Under the pieces are notes generated by a model. It made no database searches, was not told the DNA's origin, and saw only the letters and a list, made by a program, of their open reading frames with translations. A program made the translations under genes and the position numbers. This document shows, piece after piece, positions 15,727-25,507 of a stretch of 64,000 nucleotides of DNA. The DNA comes from JBQTHI01 sp052390035 (GTDB lineage: Bacteria > Actinomycetota > Acidimicrobiia > Spongiisociales > ZC4RG35): the NCBI GenBank assembly GCA_052390035.1, contig JBQTHI010000007.1, forward strand, positions 1-64,000, given 5' to 3'. Position 1 is the first letter of the stretch. Each line of letters opens with the position of its first letter.

Positions 15727-18700
15727 TTAGCGGAAGTCTCGCGATTGCAGGGCGTTGATGCCGAGCGGTTGGAAACGATGGGCCACCAGATTGGTCACCC
15801 CATCGCGATATTCGATGTTGCCGCCGATGACCACCGCAGGGTAACGGCGGGCTTGCACCCGGTACTTTTGCCAGACCTCCGGTAACACCACCACATTGAG
15901 TAATCCGGTCTCGTCCTCCAAGTTGAGGAAAACCACTCCCCTGGCAGTTCCCGGCCTTTGACGATGGGTAACCACACCGCCGACTTCTGCTTTCACCCCG
16001 TTGCGGCGCAGGTCAAGCGCCTGCATCACCGTCAGACAACCGTCTGCTTTCAACTGGTCGCGGATGAACTGGATCGGATGGCTGTTGGACACTCCCGTCG
16101 CCCATAACTCTGCTCGATGGCGCTCTTGGGGGCTCATCTCCTCTAGATTCGGTGCGGCCACTCCGGGGGAAAGCGCCAGGCGACCGGGGTCGATCTCGGC
16201 AAGGGCCCCTGCTGCCCACAGAGCTTCCCGCCGATCCAGCCCCAACTCGGCCAGCGACCCGGCCGCGGCCAGCCCCTCGAGGGCGCCCACCGACAGTCCG
16301 GTCCGGGAGGCGAGGTCCTCCGGGGTTTGAAAGCGACCGCCAAGCTGACGTGCGGCTTCGATCCGGTCGATCTCCTTCCCGCCGAGGTTGCGGACATAAC
16401 GCAGTCCAAGACGGACAGCAACCGAGGACCGCAACGGATCCTCCACCGGTCCCCGGCCTCGTCGCCACGAAGCTCCGTAGTAGCAACGAATATCGTCGGG
16501 ATCGGCTGACCATGGTTCGATGGTGCAATCGAAGAAGGAGCGGTTGATACAGGGCCCCAGCACCTCCACTCCGTGCCTTCGGGCATCCTGGGCCAGCGAG
16601 TTGGGGCTATAAAAGCCCATCGGCTGGGCGTTGAGCAGCCCGGCGAGGGTCTCCGCCGGCCAGTGGTATTTGAGCCAGGCCGACATGTAGGCGATGTAGG
16701 CGAAGCTGACCGAGTGGCTTTCGGGGAAGCCAAAGTGGGCAAACCCCTGAAGCTTTTCCCAAATCTCGGCGGCGGCAGCTCCCACCACCCCTTGACCGGC
16801 CATCCCACCGAAGACCTCCTCCCGCAGCCGGCTCATCGCCTCTTCTGATCGTTTATGGGTCATTGCCTGGCGGAGCCGATCGGACTGGCCGCCATCAAAG
16901 CCTGCGCATACCCGGGCCAGTTCCATCAGTTGTTCCTGGAAGATTGGTACCCCCAAGGTCTTTTCCAAGATCGGCTTGGTGAGAGGATGGGGATAACGAA
17001 CCGGCTCCTCACCGCTACGTCTTCGCAAATAGGGATGGACCGACTGGCCCTGGATGGGGCCGGGACGAATCAGCGCCACCTCTACCGCCAGGTCGTAGAA
17101 AGTACGCGGTTTCATCCGGGGCAGAGTGGCCATCTGTGCCCGCGACTCCACCTGGAACATCCCCACCGTGTCGGCCTTGGTCAACATCTCATAGATGGCC
17201 GGCTCCTGGGGGATGGTGGCCAGGTCGACCTCCACCCCATGGGCTTCTGAGATCAGATCGGTGGTCAGATGGAGGGCGTTGAGCATCCCCAGCCCGAGCA
17301 GATCGAATTTCACAATCCCGATCGCGGCGCAGTCGTCTTTGTCCCATTGGAGGACTGTGCGCCCTTCCATCCTTCCCCACTCAAGCGGTACCACCTGCGA
17401 CAGGGGCCGGTCAGCAATCACCATTCCCCCCGAGTGAATCCCCAGATGGCGGGGAAAGCCGTCGAGCCGCCAGCAGACGTCATAGATCAGCTCGGCCGAT
17501 AGCCCGGCTGGGAGCGGGGCGTCGAGCCGGAGGTTGGCCGGGTCGTGGCCGTCGACATATTTGGCGAGACCGTCAACCTGGGCCTGGGTGAAGCCAAAAG
17601 CTTTGCCCACGTCGCGCAGTACCGAGCGGGCCCGATAGGTGATGACGTTGGCAACCATCGCCGCCCGCTCCCGCCCGTATCGTCGATAACAATATTGGAT
17701 CACCTCCTCCCGGCGATCGGCCTCCAAGTCGAGGTCGATGTCGGGGGGACGGCCCCTTTCCTCGGAGAGAAAACGCTCGAACGGAAGACCGAGCCTGATC
17801 GGATCCACCCTGGTGAGACCCAGACACCGGCACACCGCCGAGTCCGCCCCCGACCCCCGGATCTGACAGAAGATGTCCTGGCTGCGGGCAAAGTTGACCA
17901 GGTCCCACACCACCAGGAAATAGCCGGCAAATCCGAGACGGTCGATCACCACCAACTCGTGTTCCAGCCGGTTACGAGCGGTCGGGTCGACCAGCCCCTC
18001 CCCATTGCCCGGGTAGATGACCCGCGCCGCTTCCCAGGTGAGATTACGTAGGTACTCCATCTCGGACCGAAAATGCCCGGGCATGGGGAAGTCGGGCAAA
18101 TTGGGCGCTATCAACCTCAAGTCGAAGGTGAGACTTTTCGCCAGGTCGACTGAGTTGGCCACCGTCCCCGGATAGTGGTGGAAACGGCGGTTCATTTCCG
18201 CCGGGGTCTTGAGATGGCGTTGATCGGTGGCGGGGCGGAAGCCATCGGCCTGTTCGAGCGAACGTCTTCCTCCCACCGCCGCCAGCACCTCCGACAGATC
18301 GGCTTCACCCGGCCGGTGGTAATGCACGTTGTTGGTTGCCACCACCCCCAGGTTGAGACGTCCCGATACCTCCCATACCAAATCGTTGCGCAGATCGTCT
18401 TCAGGGAGCCCGTGGTGCCATAGCTCCAGATACAACCGGTCGGAAAAGACCTCCCGAAGCTTGACGGCGGCGGTCATCGCCCCTGCCAGATCTCCCCGTT
18501 GGGCGGCGATCGGCACCGCCCCCAGCCGGCAGCCACTCAAAGCCACCAGGTCGGGCGACCTTGCCGCGGCGGACAGGTCTTCCCAGAGAACCACCGGACG
18601 GTCTTTCCGTCCACGGATCTGGGCAGTGGTAACTAGTTGGGAGAGAGCCCGGTACCCCGACGGTGATCCGGCGAGGAGCACCAAATGTTCGGTCTCCGGC

Positions 18701-19071
18701 AGAACGATTGGCTTGGTGCCATGCATGCGCTTGTTCCGACCCCGCCGCCGACCGGTGGCCGGCTCGGTTTCGCGGGTGAGACGCCGATCGCGTTCTTCGG
18801 CTGCCGCGATCGGATCTTTGTCTCGTGTCCCGCGGCTGGGGACCGGCTCGACTCCGATCTCCACACCGTATACCGCTGGCAGGCCAGCCTCCCGAGCGGC
18901 GGTGGAGAAACGGACCGCCCCGTAGAACCCGTTGTGATCGGTGACTGCCAATGCTTGGTAACCGAGGTCTACCGCGGTTGCGACCAAATCTTCGGGATGG
19001 GAGGCACCGTCAAGGAACGAAAAGTTGGTATGGCAATGCAACTCTGCGTAAGACGGCTCATTATGACCCAC
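15727..19071 (-). CDS. dnaE2: Error-prone DNA polymerase III alpha subunit (DnaE2)
   Basis: A 1114-residue C-family polymerase, the length expected for DnaE2. It starts with the PHP domain (AELHCHTNFSFLDGAS), has the catalytic PDIDLDLE block in the palm, the GADSAVCR-type motif near NIFCQIRGSG, and a C-terminal OB-fold (NLEDETGLLNVVV). DnaE2 performs mutagenic translesion synthesis with ImuA' and ImuB; those are encoded 9.5-11.5 kb away. GTG at 19071 has no ribosome binding site. A LexA box and TAACAT lie directly upstream, so the mRNA is probably leaderless and DNA-damage induced. Confidence 0.94.
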   Translation of the reverse strand: MGHNEPSYAELHCHTNFSFLDGASHPEDLVATAVDLGYQALAVTDHNGFYGAVRFSTAAREAGLPAVYGVEIGVEPVPSRGTRDKDPIAAAEERDRRLTRETEPATGRRRGRNKRMHGTKPIVLPETEHLVLLAGSPSGYRALSQLVTTAQIRGRKDRPVVLWEDLSAAARSPDLVALSGCRLGAVPIAAQRGDLAGAMTAAVKLREVFSDRLYLELWHHGLPEDDLRNDLVWEVSGRLNLGVVATNNVHYHRPGEADLSEVLAAVGGRRSLEQADGFRPATDQRHLKTPAEMNRRFHHYPGTVANSVDLAKSLTFDLRLIAPNLPDFPMPGHFRSEMEYLRNLTWEAARVIYPGNGEGLVDPTARNRLEHELVVIDRLGFAGYFLVVWDLVNFARSQDIFCQIRGSGADSAVCRCLGLTRVDPIRLGLPFERFLSEERGRPPDIDLDLEADRREEVIQYCYRRYGRERAAMVANVITYRARSVLRDVGKAFGFTQAQVDGLAKYVDGHDPANLRLDAPLPAGLSAELIYDVCWRLDGFPRHLGIHSGGMVIADRPLSQVVPLEWGRMEGRTVLQWDKDDCAAIGIVKFDLLGLGMLNALHLTTDLISEAHGVEVDLATIPQEPAIYEMLTKADTVGMFQVESRAQMATLPRMKPRTFYDLAVEVALIRPGPIQGQSVHPYLRRRSGEEPVRYPHPLTKPILEKTLGVPIFQEQLMELARVCAGFDGGQSDRLRQAMTHKRSEEAMSRLREEVFGGMAGQGVVGAAAAEIWEKLQGFAHFGFPESHSVSFAYIAYMSAWLKYHWPAETLAGLLNAQPMGFYSPNSLAQDARRHGVEVLGPCINRSFFDCTIEPWSADPDDIRCYYGASWRRGRGPVEDPLRSSVAVRLGLRYVRNLGGKEIDRIEAARQLGGRFQTPEDLASRTGLSVGALEGLAAAGSLAELGLDRREALWAAGALAEIDPGRLALSPGVAAPNLEEMSPQERHRAELWATGVSNSHPIQFIRDQLKADGCLTVMQALDLRRNGVKAEVGGVVTHRQRPGTARGVVFLNLEDETGLLNVVVLPEVWQKYRVQARRYPAVVIGGNIEYRDGVTNLVAHRFQPLGINALQSRDFR

Positions 19072-19077
19072 GAATGT

Positions 19078-19097
19078 ATGTTATCGAACGTTTGTTC
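19078..19097 (-). promoter_or_regulatory. SOS-regulated leaderless promoter of dnaE2 (LexA box plus -10)
   Basis: The LexA box GAAC-N4-GTTC occupies 19086-19097, matching the actinobacterial and Gram-positive consensus. Reading toward the gene: box, GA, TAACAT (19078-19083), six bases, GTG. A bound repressor would block the -10. The same geometry is found at imuA'. Confidence 0.85.
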
Positions 19098-19163
19098 GGC
19101 GTGAGCCGACGGGTTCCAGCCTTCATCGAAAATATGCGCAAGAAGCGCGCCATGCACAAGCGC

Positions 19164-19169
19164 TACCGT
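19164..19169 (+). promoter_or_regulatory. Candidate -10 (TACCGT) for leaderless dodecin mRNA
   Basis: TACCGT, 7 nt before the ATG at 19177. The 105-bp divergent region also holds the dnaE2 SOS promoter. Confidence 0.5.
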
Positions 19170-19176
19170 CATCACC

Positions 19177-19398
19177 ATGGCCATTACCAAGACCGTCCGT
19201 CTATCCGGTGGGTCAGAAGACTCGATCGAAGATGCCATTCGCACCGTCCTTGCCAGAGCGGCCGTGACCATCCGCGACATCCAGCGCTTTACGGTTGTGC
19301 GGGTCAGCGGAAAAGTCGACAACGCTGGCGTCCCCACCGATTTCGAGGTCACCCTCGACATCACCTTCACCGTGCGCGAGGCACTTGCAGGTGAATGA
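19177..19398 (+). CDS. Dodecin-like flavin-binding protein
   Basis: A 73-residue dodecin, the small protein that assembles into hollow dodecamers to store or buffer flavins. The layout matches: a KTVRLSGGSEDSIEDAI first strand and helix, then RDIQRFTVVRVSGKV, and DFEVTLDITFTV as the last strand. The flavin-stacking aromatic appears to be F (QRF) rather than the usual W. Its presence fits a flavin- and deazaflavin-rich metabolism. TACCGT ends 7 nt before the ATG. The next gene begins near its stop codon. Confidence 0.88.
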   Translation: MAITKTVRLSGGSEDSIEDAIRTVLARAAVTIRDIQRFTVVRVSGKVDNAGVPTDFEVTLDITFTVREALAGE

Positions 19399-19405
19399 CA
19401 CCCCG

Positions 19406-20374
19406 ATGGCCCAGGACCTGGGCCAGGGGATCTCGCTCGTCACCCTCCCGCTGCCCTTCCGCAGCCCTCCCTCGGTCAACGCCTACCTGATCGAGGGTTC
19501 CGATGGCCATACCCTCATCGACTGTGGGACGGACTGGCCCGATGGATATGCCGCACTCGTCGGAGGGCTTGGCACCCTTGGTCTAGATCCGGCCGCCATC
19601 CGCACCCTCGTCGTCTCCCACCTGCATCCCGACCATGTCGGAATGGCGCCTCGCCTGGTCCGCGATTGGGGTCTTTCGGTGGTCATGCATGCCCGGGCAA
19701 CAAAGTTGGTGACGCGTTACAACGACCCCGACGACTTCCGGCTGCGCACCGAACACCTGGCCGAGCGCCACGGGGTTCCGTCAGGCGCCAAGGGGCCGTT
19801 TATGGATGTCGGGCAGCGACCACCGTGGATGCCGCCCATCGATCCTCCCGACCGAGTGGTCGACGATCACGACACCATCCCCCTTGGAGCCAACCGGCAC
19901 CTTGAAGTGCTCCATACCCCGGGTCACGAACCGGCCCACATCTGCCTGCGCGACTCGCGTTCAGCCATCCTGTTCTCCGGTGACCACGTTCTTCCCCGCA
20001 TCACCCCTTTCGTCGGCTACGACGAGCTATTCGAAGACGTCCTTTCGGACTTTCTCTCCTCCTTGCGGCGGATCGAACGGTTGGCCGCCACCATCACCTA
20101 CCCGGCCCACGGGTCGATCCTCGAACACGGATCGGCACGGGCGGGCCAGATCCTCCTTCACCATCAGCGCCGGCTCTCCGAGATGGTGGAGATAGTCGAC
20201 TGGCGAGGAGCCACCGCGTGGTCGGTCATGGAGAAGGTGTTCCGGCCCAACCTCAGCCCGATGGACCAACGACTTGCCCTTCGAGAGACCGTCGCCCACC
20301 TCGAACACCTTCGACTGACCGATCGTCTGCGCCTTCCCGAGAGGGATGGCCGGGCGATCTATGTCCGCCCGTAG
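19406..20374 (+). CDS. Metallo-beta-lactamase-fold hydrolase
   Basis: A 322-residue MBL-fold protein with the metal motif SHLHPDHVG (HxHxDH), later ligands in HTPGHEPAH and FSGDHVL, and a terminal YPAHGS. A C-terminal region (about 245-322) looks like the winged-helix domain often found on glyoxalase II-like or LACTB2-like hydrolases. The substrate is unknown. ATG at 19406 was chosen; GTG at 19391, overlapping the dodecin stop, is an alternative with a GAGG site 9 nt upstream. It forms a likely two-gene operon with dodecin. Confidence 0.85.
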   Translation: MAQDLGQGISLVTLPLPFRSPPSVNAYLIEGSDGHTLIDCGTDWPDGYAALVGGLGTLGLDPAAIRTLVVSHLHPDHVGMAPRLVRDWGLSVVMHARATKLVTRYNDPDDFRLRTEHLAERHGVPSGAKGPFMDVGQRPPWMPPIDPPDRVVDDHDTIPLGANRHLEVLHTPGHEPAHICLRDSRSAILFSGDHVLPRITPFVGYDELFEDVLSDFLSSLRRIERLAATITYPAHGSILEHGSARAGQILLHHQRRLSEMVEIVDWRGATAWSVMEKVFRPNLSPMDQRLALRETVAHLEHLRLTDRLRLPERDGRAIYVRP

Positions 20375-20376
20375 AC

Positions 20377-22137
20377 CTACCGCTCGCCGACCGCCCACAG
20401 GTCGCGCATCAATGGTGATCGCTCGAGCAGCTCCGAGAGCTTGCCTCGGTCCGCGACACGGCCCCGGTCGAGCAGGATGATCTGGTCGGCTCGCTGAAGG
20501 GCCGACCGGCGATGGGAGACCACGAGGCACGTGGCATCCCTCCTTTCAAAGAGTCGGCGCCACAACTCGGCTTCGGTGTGGAGGTCGAGCGCCGAGGAGA
20601 GGTCGTCGAAGACCAGCAACTCGGCGTCGGTGGCCAACATCCGGGCGGCGGCCGATCGCTGTACCTGACCGCCCGACAGTTTGACCCCGCGTGCTCCTAC
20701 CAAGGTGTCAAGGCCTTGCTCCAGGCGTTCCAGGTCGGGGTCGAGCACCGCAAGTTGGACGGCGTCCCGGAGCCGTTCCCTCGTGGCCCGCTGGCCGAGG
20801 GCGATGTTGTCCGCCAGCGACTCGGAGAAGAGCCGGGGAACCTGGGCTGTGTAAGCCGAGCGGGGCGGGATGAAGAAGGAGGCGGGGTCCTCAACCACCT
20901 CGCCGTTCCAGCGAATGTCACCGGATGCCGGGACCAGACCGAGCAGAGCCCGCACGAGAGTGCTCTTGCCCGAGCCGATCTTGCCGGTAACCACCAGGAA
21001 GTCCCCCCGCTCGACATCGAAGTCGACCGACTCGAGACCATCTTCTCCATCGGGAAACCGGTGACTGAGACCACGCACCGTCAGACGTTCCAGCCGGGGA
21101 CCGATCGTGGTCGATTCGGGCACCTCGGGCACCTCACCCGTCAGCGGTACCCGGGTCCTGTCGAGCAGGGCATCGGTCGGAGCATCGACGGCAAGCGCCT
21201 CGATCCGCTCGAACGCCACCCCGGTGCGCCGGTGCTGGGCGATGATGTCGCCGACAAACGCCATGTAATCGGTTAGTCGGGGCAGATAGGTGAGGAAAAT
21301 GGTGACATCTCCCAGCGATAGCTCACCTGTGGTGATGCTTCCCGCCGCCACGATCAGCACCAGGGCGACGGTGATGGTCGACATGTTCCGGTTGATCCCC
21401 CGCAACACCTCGGTGAGGAAAGTGTCGGCCAGCGCGGCCCGATGACGGGTCTGGTTGAGATTGGCAAACCGGGCAAGAACCGCCTGCTCAGCCCGGAAGA
21501 GCTTGATCGCCTGCACCGCCCCAAAGGTCTCGCCGATGAAGCCGGTTACGTCGTCGGTCGCCTCCCGCATGGCTCGCCGGCGCTTACGGATCTGCGGGCT
21601 GAGCGCCTGTGTCAAAAGCAGGGTAAGCACGAGAGGGATGATCAAGAGACCGGTGAGACTGAGGTCGATCGACGCCATCACCGCAATCGACCCCAGGCCA
21701 AACACCACCAACCCCCCCAGATCAACCCAGTTCTCCAGGTACTCCAGGAGATCCTCGACGTCATCCCGGAAGGTGGAGACCGCCTCGCCGGGCGAGAGCG
21801 GCACAATCCGCGAGCGGGGCGCCTCGAGCAGCCAGCGAAGCAGGTTGCGCTGGAGCTGAAGGGTCTGCTCGATCCAATGCCGGAGCCAGGCCTGATCCCC
21901 CAACCAGATGATGCCATTGCGCCCGATCGCCAGCACGCTGAACACCAGCACCGGTGTCCAGGCGGTGACGGCGGTCGGGTCGCCGGCCGCCAGGCGGTCA
22001 AACACCTGACCAATGAGAAGGCCGAAGAGCAGCGGCGAGCCATGAACCAAGGTCCACATGAGGAAGCAGAATCCGAATCGGCCCGGGCGGTATTTGATCA
22101 TTTGCCACAACAACCCGATGGTGGAGGGGGTGGTCAT
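20377..22137 (-). CDS. ABC exporter subunit with degenerate catalytic site
   Basis: A 586-residue fused ABC exporter with a six-helix membrane domain (about 15-310) and an ATPase domain: Walker A GKIGSGKST, Q-loop AYTAQVPRLF, signature LSGGQVQRS, and H-loop SHRRSA. After Walker B the catalytic Glu is Asp (LLVFDDLSSALD), as in the degenerate half of heterodimeric exporters such as TM287/288. ATG at 22137 overlaps the stop of the partner gene as ATGA. It should pair with the 22134-23882 protein. The transported substrate is unknown. Confidence 0.9.
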   Translation of the reverse strand: MTTPSTIGLLWQMIKYRPGRFGFCFLMWTLVHGSPLLFGLLIGQVFDRLAAGDPTAVTAWTPVLVFSVLAIGRNGIIWLGDQAWLRHWIEQTLQLQRNLLRWLLEAPRSRIVPLSPGEAVSTFRDDVEDLLEYLENWVDLGGLVVFGLGSIAVMASIDLSLTGLLIIPLVLTLLLTQALSPQIRKRRRAMREATDDVTGFIGETFGAVQAIKLFRAEQAVLARFANLNQTRHRAALADTFLTEVLRGINRNMSTITVALVLIVAAGSITTGELSLGDVTIFLTYLPRLTDYMAFVGDIIAQHRRTGVAFERIEALAVDAPTDALLDRTRVPLTGEVPEVPESTTIGPRLERLTVRGLSHRFPDGEDGLESVDFDVERGDFLVVTGKIGSGKSTLVRALLGLVPASGDIRWNGEVVEDPASFFIPPRSAYTAQVPRLFSESLADNIALGQRATRERLRDAVQLAVLDPDLERLEQGLDTLVGARGVKLSGGQVQRSAAARMLATDAELLVFDDLSSALDLHTEAELWRRLFERRDATCLVVSHRRSALQRADQIILLDRGRVADRGKLSELLERSPLMRDLWAVGER

Positions 22138-23882
22138 GCGCCATCACCGTCCAGCAGGGCCATGGCTCGGGCATCGCCCGCCGCCAGCAGCAGGCGTCCG
22201 TAGCGGCTGTCGGGATCGGCGGCCAACTCCTCACGAGGGCCGTGTTCGGCGATCCGGCCCTCTTCGACGACCATGATCTGATCCGCCACCCGCACGGTTT
22301 CCAGTCGATGGGCGACGATCAGAACCGTCCGCCCGGAGAAGAGCCGCTCGGTGGCCGCGGCGAGGAGCGACTCGGTCGCCGGGTCTAGCCGCGAGGAAGG
22401 CTCGTCGAGGATGACGAGCCCGGGATCCTGCAGAAACACCCTGGCAAAAGCAAGGAGTTGCTGCTCGCCAGCGGAAAGACCGGTCCCGGCCGCGCCGAGT
22501 TCGGTGTCGAGACCCATTACCCGGATCCAGTCGCCCAAGCCGGCCCGGTCGAGCACCGTGACGATCTCATCGTCTGGTCGGCTCTTGAACAGCGTGAGGT
22601 TGTCGCGCACCGTTGCCCGGAAAAGCTGGACATCCTGAGTGACCACCCCCACCGCCGCACGCAGCGAGTCGTCGGTGAGGTGGCGGAGGTCGATCCCACC
22701 TACCCGAACAGTGCCCTGATCTGGGTCGTAGAGGCGGGCGATCAGCCGGGTGATGGTGGTCTTGCCGCCACCGGTACGGCCCAGGAGACCCAGCACCTGT
22801 CCAGCTACAAGCCGGAAGCTGACGTCGTCCAGCACCACTCGTTGCTCGTAAGAGAAGGTCACGTTGTCGAATTCCACGGAGAGGGGACCCGCATCCACGC
22901 CGTGGTCACCCTTGAGGAGATCGGTGTGGAGCCTTCGCAGCCGATCGATCCGGATGATCCCCCCCGCCGCCTTCTGCAGCTGTTGAAGCTCCTGGGTCAC
23001 CTGCTCGATCGGTCGCCGAACAAGCTGGATGTATTGGAGGATGAGATAGGCCGTGCCGATGGTGACACGCCCGTTCAATACAAGCCACGTGCCGACCGCC
23101 AGCGCCAGGGCATCACCCGCCCAAAAGGCGGTGTTGGCAGATACCCAGAGCACCACCCTCTTGCGCCACGCGGCGGTGGTCCGCTGGTAATAGTCCCGCA
23201 TCACCGGCACGAAACGGGCCATGGTGGAGCGGCCGGCTCCTAGGGCGCGGATGTCCTCGATTCCCGCCATACGCTCTTCGATGAAGCCGTAGAGGCGGGC
23301 CGAAACCTCCCGTTCTTGTTCGGCCGCTTCGACCGCCAATTTGCGTAGCCCGAGCAGCAGAACGAGGACCGCCACCACATACAAGGTGATGGCGAGACCC
23401 ATGGCCGTTGCCGATATCCAGGAAACGACCAGCACGCCGCCAAGGACCACTCCGGCACCGACCAGTCGGACAAGGAACCGCGAGATGAAATCCGACAAAG
23501 CGGTGACGTCCCCGTCGATCCGCTCGATCATCTCCCCGGGAGTGGTGTCGTTGTGAAATCCCATGTCGAGGGTGAGCAGATGAGAGCTGAGATCTTCCCG
23601 CAGGCGATTGGTGGCGGACCAAGCAATGTCCGCCCCGAGATAGGAAGCGCCGGCGTCCAACAGCTGGTTGACGATCCCGCCGACGAGAAAGGCCAGGCCG
23701 ATCGCCACCATCCCCGCCGTGGCCTCCCTCGCCACGGCGGCGTCGATGAAGCGCCCGAGCAGCTGGGGTATGGCCAACTGCAAGCCGATGGAAACCAGCA
23801 TCACCGCCCCGAGGGTCGTCACCCGACGTCGGAGGGGGCGCACATAAGTCTGAAGGGTGGCGCGATAGCTCGGCGCAGTCAT
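22134..23882 (-). CDS. ABC exporter subunit, catalytic partner
   Basis: A 582-residue fused exporter subunit, first gene of the pair. Walker A GRTGGGKTT, Q-loop VVTQDVQLF, Walker B LVILDEPSSRLD with a normal catalytic Glu, and H-loop AHRLET. The signature is LSAGEQQLL rather than LSGGQ, the deviation expected in the subunit whose signature faces the partner's weak site. ATG at 23882 was chosen because the membrane domain homology follows at once; ATG at 23924 is also open. A TAGGGT lies 16 nt upstream. It is divergent from the L,D-transpeptidase gene. Confidence 0.88.
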   Translation of the reverse strand: MTAPSYRATLQTYVRPLRRRVTTLGAVMLVSIGLQLAIPQLLGRFIDAAVAREATAGMVAIGLAFLVGGIVNQLLDAGASYLGADIAWSATNRLREDLSSHLLTLDMGFHNDTTPGEMIERIDGDVTALSDFISRFLVRLVGAGVVLGGVLVVSWISATAMGLAITLYVVAVLVLLLGLRKLAVEAAEQEREVSARLYGFIEERMAGIEDIRALGAGRSTMARFVPVMRDYYQRTTAAWRKRVVLWVSANTAFWAGDALALAVGTWLVLNGRVTIGTAYLILQYIQLVRRPIEQVTQELQQLQKAAGGIIRIDRLRRLHTDLLKGDHGVDAGPLSVEFDNVTFSYEQRVVLDDVSFRLVAGQVLGLLGRTGGGKTTITRLIARLYDPDQGTVRVGGIDLRHLTDDSLRAAVGVVTQDVQLFRATVRDNLTLFKSRPDDEIVTVLDRAGLGDWIRVMGLDTELGAAGTGLSAGEQQLLAFARVFLQDPGLVILDEPSSRLDPATESLLAAATERLFSGRTVLIVAHRLETVRVADQIMVVEEGRIAEHGPREELAADPDSRYGRLLLAAGDARAMALLDGDGA

Positions 23883-23981
23883 GATCGGAACTCGGTCAAC
23901 CCTATCGTTCAGGGCTGCCCCCATGAGACCGAATAAATCACAGCTAGTGGATATCAGATGTCAGTTGTTGGAGAAATACAG

Positions 23982-24809
23982 GTGAGACGAATAGTTGCAT
24001 TGGTAATGGCCGTGCTGGTCATGGGAATTGCCCTGCCTGCCTCTGCCAGCCTCGACGATCTCCCCCCGACCCCCGAGCGTCTCTTCATCCCCGGAGAGAT
24101 GGTGGCCAATCCCCCACTCATCGACCTGGCACCCGGATCCCGCGGTCAACAGGTAGCCGACCTACAGCAAGAGTTGAAAGAGGCCGGGTTCTTTCCTGGA
24201 CCGATCGACGGCTCTTTTGGCCGTTCAACCCTCGGGGCGGTCTACGCCTTCCAAAAGCTGTACGAACTCGACAGGACCGGTGTCTTCCGGGCTGCGGACT
24301 GGAGAATGCTGGACCGGAGCATCCGAGGACCGGGCCCAGCGCCCGAAGCCGATCGAATCGAGGTTGACCTCTCCCGCCAGGTGATGTATCTGATCGAGGC
24401 TGAACAGGTCTCGGGGGTGTTTCCGATTTCGTCGGGCAACGGTGAGAAGTACCGGAATGCCCGCGGACGCCTGGTGACGGCAACCACACCCGAGGGGCGG
24501 TTCACGTTTCGCCGCAGCCGCCAAGGATGGTGGGAGTCCTACCTCGGCTTTATGTACCAGCCTTTCTATTTCTACGGCGGGTATGCGATCCACGGCTCGG
24601 GGTCGGTTCCTCCCTTTCCCGCCTCCCACGGCTGCGTCCGGGTGGAGATCGCCGACATGGACCTTTTGTCCAAACGAATCAGAGTGGGCATGCCGATATA
24701 CCTGTATGGCGTCAACGTGTCACGCGGCGCTCTGCTCCCCCCGGTCGAGGACCAGCCCGGCCAGGGCAACCTCGACCATGGCCCCAAAGGACTGTTCCCG
24801 CTCGTCTGA
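23982..24809 (+). CDS. L,D-transpeptidase with peptidoglycan-binding domain
   Basis: A 275-residue secreted protein. The signal peptide is about residues 1-22 ([14 protein letters not shown] ... ASA). A PG_binding_1 repeat (about 48-105; [19 protein letters not shown]) precedes the YkuD catalytic domain, with its motif [16 protein letters not shown] containing the nucleophilic Cys. It forms 3-3 cross-links or attaches proteins in the cell wall. GTG at 23982 has GGAG 8 nt upstream and gives a clean signal peptide. ATG at 23958 has no such site and would add eight residues before it. The last 30 residues lie antisense to deoD. Confidence 0.9.
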   Translation: MRRIVALVMAVLVMGIALPASASLDDLPPTPERLFIPGEMVANPPLIDLAPGSRGQQVADLQQELKEAGFFPGPIDGSFGRSTLGAVYAFQKLYELDRTGVFRAADWRMLDRSIRGPGPAPEADRIEVDLSRQVMYLIEAEQVSGVFPISSGNGEKYRNARGRLVTATTPEGRFTFRRSRQGWWESYLGFMYQPFYFYGGYAIHGSGSVPPFPASHGCVRVEIADMDLLSKRIRVGMPIYLYGVNVSRGALLPPVEDQPGQGNLDHGPKGLFPLV

Positions 24810-25451
24810 GGTGGTGGCTTCGCCGGTGCGGACATGGTCGCTCACCGTCAAGATGGTGAGTGCTCGGGCGCCCCTCTCGGCGGCTGCTCCGTAAAGGCCC
24901 GCCGCCTCCATCTCCACCGCCAGCACGTTCATCTTTTCGAGAGTGTCCCACACGCCCGCCACCGGGTTGTAGAACAGGTCGGCCGAGTGGACGTTGCCGA
25001 CCATGACCGAAACCCCAAGCTGCTCGGCCGCTTCCACCGAGGCCCGGGCCAGACCGAAGTCGGCGATGGCCGCATAGTCCCATCCCTGGTAGCGCGCCCG
25101 GTTGACGCCCGAGTCCGTGCAGGCGCCGGTAGCCACGATCACATCGCGTATCTTGACCGACGTCGATATCCCCCCGCATGAACCGACTCTGACGAGCCTC
25201 CTGCATCCAAATTCGGTGATCAGCTCGGTGGCGTAAATCGAGGCGGATGGGATCCCCATCCCGGTGCCCATCACCGAAACCGGCATGTCCCGATAGGTTC
25301 CGGTAAACCCGAGCATGTTGCGGACCGCCGTCACCTGCCGGCCATCCGCCAGAAATCGATCGGCAACGTATTTTGCCCTCAACGGGTCGCCGGGGAGAAG
25401 GACCGCCTCGGCGAAGTCGCCTGGCTGCGCCGAAATGTGGGGCGTGGACAT
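24720..25451 (-). CDS. deoD: Purine-nucleoside phosphorylase (DeoD type)
   Basis: A 243-residue hexameric-type purine nucleoside phosphorylase that releases the base from (deoxy)nucleosides with phosphate. It has N-terminal MSTPHISA with His for ribose contact, [34 protein letters not shown], and VEMEAAGLY (substrate Glu), then SDH with the catalytic Asp. Length is typical. The ATG has an AAGGAG site 5 nt upstream. The 3' end overlaps the convergent L,D-transpeptidase gene by 90 nt; both reading frames look genuine there. Confidence 0.93.
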   Translation of the reverse strand: MSTPHISAQPGDFAEAVLLPGDPLRAKYVADRFLADGRQVTAVRNMLGFTGTYRDMPVSVMGTGMGIPSASIYATELITEFGCRRLVRVGSCGGISTSVKIRDVIVATGACTDSGVNRARYQGWDYAAIADFGLARASVEAAEQLGVSVMVGNVHSADLFYNPVAGVWDTLEKMNVLAVEMEAAGLYGAAAERGARALTILTVSDHVRTGEATTSDEREQSFGAMVEVALAGLVLDRGEQSAA

Positions 25452-25507
25452 CGAGCTCCTTGGTCAGGGGCTCGAAAACTTAACCGTGCAGCCGGAGTTG
25501 GGAGCGC

